64,000 bases of DNA from Stigmatella aurantiaca DW4/3-1 (GTDB taxonomy: Bacteria; Myxococcota; Myxococcia; Myxococcales; Myxococcaceae), in NCBI RefSeq assembly GCF_000165485.1, contig NC_014623.1, positions 10,186,893 to 10,250,892 on the forward strand, read 5' to 3'. Of the stretch, positions 32,207-39,269 are shown in pieces. The translations under genes were made by a program, and so were the position numbers. Under the pieces are notes generated by a model. That model saw only the letters and a program-made list of their open reading frames with translations. It was not told the DNA's origin and did not search any database. The stretch's first letter is position 1; every line of letters begins with the position of its first letter.

Positions 32207-33967
32207 TCACTTGAGGATCTTTTGGAGAAACGCCTCCAGCGCTCCCGCGGACTCGATCCGCGTGATGCTGGGCTGGTGGCTCGAGATCAACTGCTGCACC
32301 CGGCGGACGGCCTCCCCGCTGTAGTTGCTCCGGGCGCTCCGGGCGATTCGCGCCGTGTGCTTCGCCACCCCAGGGGCACTCCACCAGGCCTCTTGGATCG
32401 GCGTACCCGTTCCAAACCGCGCCTGGGCACCCTGCGTGATGGCGGTGAGGATGGGGGCCTCCCGGTCCTCCTTCCTCTTCTTGGAGAGAAGAATGCTCTC
32501 GGGGGTCTGCTTGCGCTTCGCGGCGTTCGTGGAAACCTTCAGGCCGTCCTCGGCCTTGGCATCATAGGCCCTCATTCCGCAGTTGAACTTCGTGCCGGAT
32601 GGGAACGACTTCGAGCTCACCGTGAACGCATGTGTCCGGGCCTGCTCCCCGGTCACGCGGATGACGACCGTGCCCTGGTTGTGCGAGCCGCTGCCAGCCG
32701 GGGGCAACTGGCCGATCGAGAACTTTTGTCCCGTGGCGGGCACCACCCTCGCCGTGACGAAGTAACTGCATTTGAACAGGCTCTCGTTGAACTTCTCCAA
32801 CCGGTTGAGGGTGTCCTGGGCGGGGTGGCCATACCCATTGTCACTCCCACAGGAGATCACCCCGAACCGAGGGCGGAACGTCGACAGGAGCTTGGGGCTC
32901 GTTGCTTCGGCGGCGCCATGGTGTCCCAGCTTCCATGCGCAGACGTGGCGGTCCGCGACGAAGAAGTTCATGTAATTGCAGACGAGATCTTCGTAGTAGC
33001 CGCAGAGGTCGCCCGCGGTGAAATAGCGGAAGGCGCCAAACTCCAGCAGCAGGGCCGCGCTGCAATGGTTCTTTTCGTGGGCCGGAATGTGACTGGTCCT
33101 GTCGGCCCAAGGCACGTCCGCATTCTCGCTCATGGACCAGAAGCGCCCGCTCCGCTCGGACTTCATGAAGCCGTTGTAGGCGAGGCACCGGAGCTTCACC
33201 CCGTGTAAGTCCACCAGGGGCGTGTCCAGCGGCAGGACTTGGCGTTTGTCCTTGAGGATGGCGAGGTTGGCGTAGTCTGTGTACTCCGTGTCCCCCGCGT
33301 CCAAAGGCACGCCCAGGTCGTAGAAGCAGACGCTGTCCTGCAAGTACTTCTTCTGGAAAACAGCGCGGGCCCCTCCGATGTGGTCGGAGTCGTAATGGGA
33401 GATGACGCAGGCATCGATCCGCCGGAAAGCGTCCTTGTGGATGAGCGTGTCGAGGTAGCTGGCGGTCTCCGCACCCGTCCGGCCCGTGTCGATCAGCATC
33501 GAATAGGCGAGCGCTCCTGCTCCATTGCGGATCTGGATGAGGGTGGCATCGCCCTGGCCCACATCGATGTGATGGATCTCCAGGACGGGGGTGGCAGCCT
33601 CTTCCTCTTCTTCCTTCTTCGCCGAGCTGGACGAGGACACGGCGCCAAAGGCCAGGGGGGACGAAGGGGCCTTGGGGACCATGGAATTGAAGGTCGCCAC
33701 GCTCTCTCCGATTTGAATCGTGTCTCCTGGCGCGAGCGTGACAGGACCCGAGAGTTTCTTCCCATTGACCTTGGTGCCGATGAGGGATCCCAGGTCCTCC
33801 AGCGTGACTCCAGACTTCGAGACGGTCAGCTTGGCATGTTTCCCGGAGGCACTCTTGTCTCCCTCCAAGATCAGCGTCCCTTCCAGGGATCCGATGATGA
33901 CCTCCTTCTTCATCAATTGGATGCGCCGACCATTCAGCGGGCCTGCCGTAAAGGTGAGGTGGTTCAT
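32207..33967 (-). CDS. FHA-domain/metallo-beta-lactamase-fold protein (ComEC-like)
   Basis: A 586-residue cytoplasmic protein. Residues 5-95 form an FHA domain (phosphothreonine-binding; LEDLGSLIGTKVNGKKL pattern, GDTIQIGESV). A Ser/Glu-rich linker follows. Residues 130-400 form a metallo-beta-lactamase fold of ComEC/Rec2 type: HHIDVGQGDATLIQ, YSMLIDTG, and the metal motif SHYDSDHIGG at 190-199. The C-terminal 170 residues are basic and lack a known domain. The fusion suggests a hydrolase recruited by a phosphorylated partner, plausibly a product of the nearby Ser/Thr kinase. ATG 33967 was chosen by the FHA start; the SD is weak. No signal peptide, so the substrate is cytoplasmic and unknown. 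Confidence 0.82.
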   Translation of the reverse strand: MNHLTFTAGPLNGRRIQLMKKEVIIGSLEGTLILEGDKSASGKHAKLTVSKSGVTLEDLGSLIGTKVNGKKLSGPVTLAPGDTIQIGESVATFNSMVPKAPSSPLAFGAVSSSSSAKKEEEEEAATPVLEIHHIDVGQGDATLIQIRNGAGALAYSMLIDTGRTGAETASYLDTLIHKDAFRRIDACVISHYDSDHIGGARAVFQKKYLQDSVCFYDLGVPLDAGDTEYTDYANLAILKDKRQVLPLDTPLVDLHGVKLRCLAYNGFMKSERSGRFWSMSENADVPWADRTSHIPAHEKNHCSAALLLEFGAFRYFTAGDLCGYYEDLVCNYMNFFVADRHVCAWKLGHHGAAEATSPKLLSTFRPRFGVISCGSDNGYGHPAQDTLNRLEKFNESLFKCSYFVTARVVPATGQKFSIGQLPPAGSGSHNQGTVVIRVTGEQARTHAFTVSSKSFPSGTKFNCGMRAYDAKAEDGLKVSTNAAKRKQTPESILLSKKRKEDREAPILTAITQGAQARFGTGTPIQEAWWSAPGVAKHTARIARSARSNYSGEAVRRVQQLISSHQPSITRIESAGALEAFLQKILK

Positions 33968-34231
33968 GCGCGGGAGTTTATCCTGATGCCACCTGGCCCC
34001 CACGTGAGACCGAGGTCATCCACGCGCCCGAAGCCAAGCCCTCATGCGCACCCCTTGAGGGGTACGTAAGCCCTTGAGTTCACGGCCGACACACGCACGG
34101 GATCCGTTGGCTGGAAGGCGCACGAGGAAATCTCCGACAGAAACCCGAAGCCGTGAAAAGCTTCGAGTTCGGCGGCTTCAAGAGACTTTCCTCGTTGTTC
34201 GGACCTAGGCCAACGAGCCGGTCGTGTCCTG

Positions 34232-34402
34232 CTACCAGTCCTGGTCCGGCAGCGGCTTGCGGACCTCTTCGGGGGGCTGGCCGTAGCCGGGCATCCCGTC
34301 CTTGGCCTGGTCCGCATTGTCCGCCTTCTTCTGCGGCGCTTCTTGCCCGCCGGCCTGACGGGGTTGCTTCTGCTCCTTCGGCTTCTTCGGATCAGCGGCC
34401 AT
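34232..34402 (-). CDS. Small hydrophilic Lys/Pro/Gln-rich protein
   Basis: A 56-residue product beginning MAADPKKPKEQKQPRQAGG, very polar, rich in Lys, Gln, Pro and Asp, and probably disordered. An SD AGGAGG five bases upstream of the ATG at 34402 strongly supports a real gene; the six-codon longer start is less well placed. No family is recognised. It lies alone between the FHA-MBL gene and the LysR gene on the same strand. Confidence 0.55.
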   Translation of the reverse strand: MAADPKKPKEQKQPRQAGGQEAPQKKADNADQAKDGMPGYGQPPEEVRKPLPDQDW

Positions 34403-34523
34403 CACGTCCTCCTTCGGCATTCACCGGTCTTGGAGGAAAGCTCGGCACCCGGCATCGGACAGGCCCGGAGTCCTCGGCGCCTGACCGCCGGGCGTCCAAG
34501 ACAGCGCGGGGTGGGGGCTCCCA

Positions 34524-35330
34524 TCACGGGGCAGGGGAGAGGACTTCACGGGCCTTGAGCGCATCGGCCAGCAGGCGGGCAGGCGCGGAGAGCTGCTGGG
34601 CGTCGCGGACACAGAGCAACAGGTCGCGCAGCGCCCAGGACTCACGCAGGGGAATCCGGCGGATCGCCATCGACCGCTGACAGCGCCGGCCCAGCCGGGA
34701 GGCGTGCGAGGCCAGATGGTCTTGCAGTGCGCTGCCTTCACCCAGGCCGATGAACGGCTCTTCGAGCAACTCGGCGAAGCCCAGCGAGCGCTGCCCGGCC
34801 AACCGGTGGCCGCGCGCGGTCACCACCACCAGCCGGTCCCGGCGGAAGGGAAACGTTTGGAGCGCGCCCAACGAGACGGTGTCCGAGACGATGCCCAGCT
34901 CCGCGCGGCCCTCGGCGATGGCCTGCACGATGCCATAGCTGAGCCGCTCCTCGAGATCGACATTGATGCCGGGGTGGGCGGCGAGAAACTCACCGAGCGG
35001 CTCCGGCAGGAACTCACTGATCGCCGCGGTGTTGGCGAGCATCCGGACATGGCCCTTGAGGCCGTGCGCATAATCGCCGAGTTCGCCGCGCAGCCGGTCG
35101 AGCTGCTGCACCACGATGCGCGCATGGTGCGCCAGCGCGTGGCCCGCGGGCGTCAGGAGCACCCCCCGGCGGCCACGCTCCAATAACCGCACGCCCAGCG
35201 CCTCCTCCATGCCCCGGATGCGCTCGCTGGCCGAAGCGAGCGCCAGATGCGCACGCGCCGCGCCGCGCGTGATGCTGCCGTGCTCGGAGACGTGAAGAAA
35301 CAGCGAGAGATCCGTGAGATCGAAGTGCAT
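34524..35330 (-). CDS. LysR-family regulator, shortened effector domain
   Basis: A 268-residue regulator. Residues 1-65 form the winged helix (MHFDLTDLSLFLHVSEHGSI, then TRGAARAHLALASASERIR). The effector domain begins normally (VRMLANTAAISEFLPEPLGEFLAA) and reaches a typical second subdomain. Then the segment after ALQDHLASHASRLGRRC passes directly into QRSMAIRRIPLRESWALRD. Compared with the usual 290-300-residue pattern, about 30-40 residues around the second crossover strand seem to be missing, so ligand sensing may be altered. It is divergent from the TSUP transporter by 101 bases, the usual place for its target promoter. Function in sulfur or organosulfonate export control is inferred from the neighbour. 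Confidence 0.82.
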   Translation of the reverse strand: MHFDLTDLSLFLHVSEHGSITRGAARAHLALASASERIRGMEEALGVRLLERGRRGVLLTPAGHALAHHARIVVQQLDRLRGELGDYAHGLKGHVRMLANTAAISEFLPEPLGEFLAAHPGINVDLEERLSYGIVQAIAEGRAELGIVSDTVSLGALQTFPFRRDRLVVVTARGHRLAGQRSLGFAELLEEPFIGLGEGSALQDHLASHASRLGRRCQRSMAIRRIPLRESWALRDLLLCVRDAQQLSAPARLLADALKAREVLSPAP

Positions 35331-35431
35331 GCGGCCCTCCCCGGGCAGCGCCGTCAGCGTTCGTCCAGGCCGAAGGCTGTCTTCGCGCCTTCCACATTGT
35401 CGCGCTGTCCTGGCGGGGTCAATCTCGTGGA

Positions 35432-36181
35432 ATGATCCATTTTCTACTGCTCATGGGAGCGGGCTTCCTCGCGGGAGCGATGAATGCGCTGGCCGGGGGC
35501 GGCTCGTTCGTCACGCTGCCCGCGCTCGTCCTCGCGGGGCTGCCTTCGGTTTCGGCGAATGCATCCAGCGCCGTGGCCCTCTTCCCAGCCAGCCTCGCGA
35601 GCACCTGGGCCTACCGCCGGGAGCTGTCCGGCATTGGCACCGTCTCGCTGCGCGCCTTGCTGCCGGTGAGTCTGGCCGGCGGCGCGCTGGGGGCGCTGCT
35701 GCTGCTCGCCACGCCGCCGGAGCGGTTCGATGAGATCCTCCCCTGGCTGCTGCTCCTGGCCTCGCTGACCTTCGCCTTCGGACAGCGGGCGGGAGCCGTG
35801 CTGCGCCGCCGCGTCTCCACCGGCCCGGCGATGATCCTCCTGGTGCAATTCCTGCTCGCGGTCTACGGAGGCTATTTCGGGGGGGCCGTGGGCATCATGA
35901 TGATGGCGGCCTGGAGCCTGCTGAGCACCGCCGATGTCCAGGCGATGAACCCCGCCAAGACGGTCCTGGTCGCGGCGGCCAACGCCGTCGCGGTGCTCTG
36001 CTTCATCGCCGCAAGCGAAGTCTGGTGGAAGGAGACGCTGGCGATGCTGATCGCCGCGACGGCAGGAGGCTATGCGGGCGCACGCCTCGCCCGGCGCCTG
36101 GAGCCACGGAGCATCCGCCGTGGCGTCCTCCTGCTCACCGCGGTGATGACGGTGGGGTTCTTCCTCCGCGCCGCTGGATGA
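35432..36181 (+). CDS. TSUP/TauE-SafE family membrane transporter
   Basis: A 249-residue polytopic protein with about seven to eight hydrophobic segments and the family pattern: GAGFLAGAMNALAGGGSFVT at the start, SANASSAVALFPASLASTWA, and in the second half YGGYFGGAVGIMMMAAW and MNPAKTVLVAAANAVAVLCF. These proteins export sulfite, sulfonates or similar anions. The ATG has a plausible but weak SD. It is divergent from the LysR gene, which probably regulates it. The sequence looks intact. Confidence 0.88.
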   Translation: MIHFLLLMGAGFLAGAMNALAGGGSFVTLPALVLAGLPSVSANASSAVALFPASLASTWAYRRELSGIGTVSLRALLPVSLAGGALGALLLLATPPERFDEILPWLLLLASLTFAFGQRAGAVLRRRVSTGPAMILLVQFLLAVYGGYFGGAVGIMMMAAWSLLSTADVQAMNPAKTVLVAAANAVAVLCFIAASEVWWKETLAMLIAATAGGYAGARLARRLEPRSIRRGVLLLTAVMTVGFFLRAAG

Positions 36182-36238
36182 CCATGGGCGTTCCCCACAG
36201 TGAACATGATTGGCCCCCCGGTCCTACATGAGACTGCT

Positions 36239-37069
36239 ATGAAGACTGCCAATGCCCGAAGAATGACGTCAGCTCCAGGGGCCTTCTCCATCGTGAATGA
36301 CCCGAAGATTGAACAGGACCTCCGAACCCTCGGCGTTCGCGAGGGAGGCGTGCTGCTGGTGCACACGTCGTTCCGCGCGGTCCGGCCCGTTGAGGGTGGG
36401 CCCTTGGGGCTGATCGGTGCGCTGCAAGCAGCGCTCGGCCCCACGGGGACGTTGGTGATGCCCACGATGACGGACGGCGAAACGGTGTTCGATCCACGGT
36501 CCACCCCCACGGAGGGGATGGGCATCACCGCGGAGGTGTTCTGGCGGCAGCCGGGGGTTTTGCGGAGCACCCACCCTGGAGGCTCCTTCGCGGCCTCGGG
36601 TCCGCTCGCTGCCCGGATCTGCGAGCCCCAACCGCTCTCTCCTCCCCATGGGCCGGACAGCCCCGTGGGCCGCGTTCACTCGCTGGACGGGCAGGTGCTC
36701 CTGCTGGGGGTCACCCACAGCGAGAACACGACCCTGCACGTCGCGGAGGCACTTGCCGGGGTGCCGTATTCGGTGTCGCACCCATGTGTCGTGGAGGACA
36801 ACGGGACCGCGAAGACCGTGCTGATCGCGGAGACCGATCACTGTTGCCGCGGCTTTCGAGTGGCCGATGACTGGCTGCGCCCACGAGGCCTTCAGCGAGA
36901 AGGGCAGGTCGGAAACGCCCATGCCCGCCTCTGCAACGCACGCGATCTGGTCCGGCTCGCGGTCGAACACCTCGCTGCCGATCCGCTCACTTTCCTGTGC
37001 GCCCCAGAAACCGGCTGTGAGGAGTGTGACGCAGCCCACGCGAGCATTCCTGCCGGGGTCCGAAGGTGA
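36239..37069 (+). CDS. Aminoglycoside 3-N-acetyltransferase family (AAC(3)-like) protein
   Basis: A 276-residue protein with the AAC(3)/YokD fold: LLVHTSFRAV near residue 40, GPTGTLVMPTMTDGE, the strongly conserved STHPGGSFAASGPLAA and LLLGVTHSENTTLHVAEALA. These enzymes use acetyl-CoA to acetylate the 3-amino group of aminoglycosides, or in YokD-type members other substrates. The C-terminal end has a short Cys motif (CGCEECDAAH-like, residues 254-265). Several starts are possible; ATG 36239 was chosen ahead of the longer 36200 because no SD supports either. The neighbours do not suggest an antibiotic cluster, so resistance is not established. Confidence 0.8.
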   Translation: MKTANARRMTSAPGAFSIVNDPKIEQDLRTLGVREGGVLLVHTSFRAVRPVEGGPLGLIGALQAALGPTGTLVMPTMTDGETVFDPRSTPTEGMGITAEVFWRQPGVLRSTHPGGSFAASGPLAARICEPQPLSPPHGPDSPVGRVHSLDGQVLLLGVTHSENTTLHVAEALAGVPYSVSHPCVVEDNGTAKTVLIAETDHCCRGFRVADDWLRPRGLQREGQVGNAHARLCNARDLVRLAVEHLAADPLTFLCAPETGCEECDAAHASIPAGVRR

Positions 37070-37141
37070 TGTGATTGGAGCCCGAGACAGCATGGGGCGC
37101 TGCGTGTTCATCGGCTCGGCCTTTCCCTTGGTGCTGTCGCG

Positions 37142-37600
37142 TCAAACCGCCTCGACGAGCGCCGCGAGCTTCGCGAGTGACATCCGCCAACCGGTCTCGT
37201 TGTCGGCGGGGGGCACACCACTCGGCAATCCCTCGTGCACGGCGAGCAAGTCGGTGCCGCCCTCCGCGTCGGAGAGCGTGATCGTGATCGTCATCTCGCC
37301 GCGCAGCGCGGGATCCTCCGTCTCGAACTCGACCACTTCGACCACCTGCTCGTCCGGCACGAGTTTCACGAAGCGGCCGTGGTACGTGTCCGTCTGTGCC
37401 GTCGTCTTTCCGGTCTCTGTGGGCGCATCGTACGTGAGCGAGATACGGACCGAGCCCCCTTCGCGGGGGTCGAACACGTGCACGTGGCTGGTCATGCCGT
37501 CCGGTACTCTCCACGCCGTGACCGAGCGCTCATCCAGAAGCGCGCGATAGACGCTCGCGCGGGGCGCATTGACATGGCGGCGGATGCGGGTCGAGCTCAT
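37142..37600 (-). CDS. SRPBCC/AHSA1-like protein
   Basis: A 152-residue protein of the START-like superfamily: IRRHVNAPRASVYRALLDE at the start, WRVPDGMTSHVHVFDPREGG, TYDAPTETGKTTAQTDTYHGRF, VVEFETEDPALRGEMTI and the last helix GWRMSLAKLAALVEAV. Members bind hydrophobic ligands; the Hsp90-activator-type name is a family label only. It stands alone, convergent with the AAC(3)-like gene. No specific role can be given. Confidence 0.85.
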   Translation of the reverse strand: MSSTRIRRHVNAPRASVYRALLDERSVTAWRVPDGMTSHVHVFDPREGGSVRISLTYDAPTETGKTTAQTDTYHGRFVKLVPDEQVVEVVEFETEDPALRGEMTITITLSDAEGGTDLLAVHEGLPSGVPPADNETGWRMSLAKLAALVEAV

Positions 37601-38000
37601 GCCCGGAAATTAGCACGCACCGATCACCCTGGGATGTAGCTCCTCCCAGGCGGTCCTCCCGCGTCGGCCGTCCCGCTCTTCCCTCGGCACACGGCTCCTC
37701 TTCGCTCAACCCGTTCGAGGGGACCCCTCTCGGGCGCGCTCTGGACGAACGGGTACCCCTCACGACTCTGTTGAAGAACTTGTAAGACACTCCACTAGAT
37801 TTGAATGCTGTGCAAGCGGCGTTCGACCATGACCGCCCTTGGAAGGACTTGGGACCGTGGCTGCGCAGGACAATGAATGGCAGACATCCGTGACATGTCA
37901 CCGGCCGCTGGCCAGGATTTGACGCAATTGCCGCGCAAAGAAAGCGGGGGACTGAGGCACCTTGGCGCCCGTCAACGCCTCTCAACACGGAGCAACCCGC
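37601..38000. other. Gap upstream of the PstS-like gene
   Basis: About 400 bases without a supported gene. On the minus strand an open stretch (about 37770-37900) ends in SSGVSYKFFNRV and has no start; it could be an eroded gene but matches nothing I can name. The promoter of the PstS-like gene should lie near 37900-37990; no clear boxes were seen. Confidence 0.3.
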
Positions 38001-39071
38001 ATGAAGACGATGAAGTGGATGATGCCGGCCGCAGTGGTGGTGTCGATGTCCCTCTCGCTGGTGGGCTGTGGTGGCCAGCCTTCTGACAATGGCCAATCGC
38101 CGCGGACCCAAGAGCAGAACCTGGGCCCCAACAAGGAGTTCTACGGCTCGGACACCTTGAAGGAGGTCTTGATCGCCGCCAACGTTCAGTCGGCCGCGGG
38201 CCTGACCATCGAGGGCAAGGGTTCGGGCGTGGGAGAGGGCTGCCTGCGCAATGGCTCGAGCCCCTACTGCATCGGCCGTCAGCAGACGCTCGCGCCCATG
38301 TCCCGTGACTTCAAGGCGGGCACCTGTCCGGGGGGCACCGCCTCGGGCGGCGCCTGCTGCCCTGGCGAGTCCAGCAACGCCGTGGCGCTCGACGCGGTGA
38401 GCGCGTTTGTCCGCAGCACCACCTACAGCGCCCTGCCCAACAACAGCATCTCCACGGCCGACCTCAAGAAGGTCTTCTGCGGCGACGGCACCGGCAGCGC
38501 CTCCACCTGCGTCAGCAACTGGTCCGCGCTGGGCCGCCCCACCGCGGGCGCCATCGCCAAGTACCGCCGGGACGATCTGTCCGGCACGACCGACACCTTC
38601 AAGTCGCTGGTCGGCTGCACCACGTTCTGCTCCGACGTGACCGTCATCCTCGATGAGTCGAGCGCCAACCCCGCCGCCTGCGCCACCACCGACAGCGCCA
38701 CCGTCTGCATTGGCAAGCTGGCGGCGAGCAATGCCAACGCCATCGGCTACGCCGGTGACTCCGCCCGGCGCACCGGCAACGCGGCGCTCAAGGTGAACGG
38801 CATCGCCCCCACCCCCGCCAACGTCCGCAAGCTGCTCGCCAGCAACCCCGCGGGCGTCTACCCGCTCTCGCGCAAGCTCTTCCTCAACGAGAACGTGAAC
38901 TACACGAAGACGGCCGAGGAGCAGGCCCTCTATGACTGGGTTTACAGCACCAACACCCAGGACTTCGAGAATCTCCTGGTTGAGCAGGGTTTCATTGCTT
39001 GCAGCGATGTCAGCCCGCTCGATTGTGGCGGGGATCTGGGCCGCGGCTCTGGCGTGTGCCAGGGCTTGTGA
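38001..39071 (+). CDS. PstS-like phosphate-binding-type lipoprotein
   Basis: A 356-residue lipoprotein: signal peptide WMMPAAVVVSMSLSLVGCGG with the lipobox LVGC. The mature part has the substrate-binding-protein pattern of PstS relatives: FYGSDTLKEVLIAANVQ, a GSGVGEGCLR block, a Cys-rich loop (FKAGTCPGGTASGGACCPGE) and a C-terminal IGYAGDSARRTGN, PLSRKLFLNEN. Known PstS proteins bind phosphate for an ABC transporter, but no pstCAB genes are near, so a different ligand or a surface role is possible. The ATG has GGAG about 11 bases upstream. A strong terminator follows. The Cys-rich insertion is unusual for PstS. Confidence 0.75.
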   Translation: MKTMKWMMPAAVVVSMSLSLVGCGGQPSDNGQSPRTQEQNLGPNKEFYGSDTLKEVLIAANVQSAAGLTIEGKGSGVGEGCLRNGSSPYCIGRQQTLAPMSRDFKAGTCPGGTASGGACCPGESSNAVALDAVSAFVRSTTYSALPNNSISTADLKKVFCGDGTGSASTCVSNWSALGRPTAGAIAKYRRDDLSGTTDTFKSLVGCTTFCSDVTVILDESSANPAACATTDSATVCIGKLAASNANAIGYAGDSARRTGNAALKVNGIAPTPANVRKLLASNPAGVYPLSRKLFLNENVNYTKTAEEQALYDWVYSTNTQDFENLLVEQGFIACSDVSPLDCGGDLGRGSGVCQGL

Positions 39072-39099
39072 GCCGAAGCCTCTCCTCTGAGTGAGCCCG

Positions 39100-39137
39100 G
39101 GGCCGGGGGAGCTTTTGCTCCTCCGGCCCTTCTCTTT
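39100..39137 (+). terminator. Rho-independent-type terminator
   Basis: A 13-bp stem (GGGCCGGGGGAGC with GCTCCTCCGGCCC, one G-T pair) with a TTTT loop is followed by TTCTCTTT. It lies 30 bases after the PstS-like gene and separates it from the cytochrome gene. Confidence 0.75.
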
Positions 39138-39269
39138 CTGAAAGACATCTGCTCGTCACAAACGCCGCGGGCTGAAAGATTCCAGCCAGGCTTTCGTTAC
39201 CATTTCTTGTCAATCCCTCGCACCCCTTCTCCGGTAAGCGTTGCGCAGCGCAGGAGGAGAACCGGTCTC

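Noticed and set aside
37601-38000. Minus-strand frame ending SSGVSYKFFNRV as an insertion-sequence remnant.
   Set aside because: No transposase motif or terminal inverted repeat could be seen.
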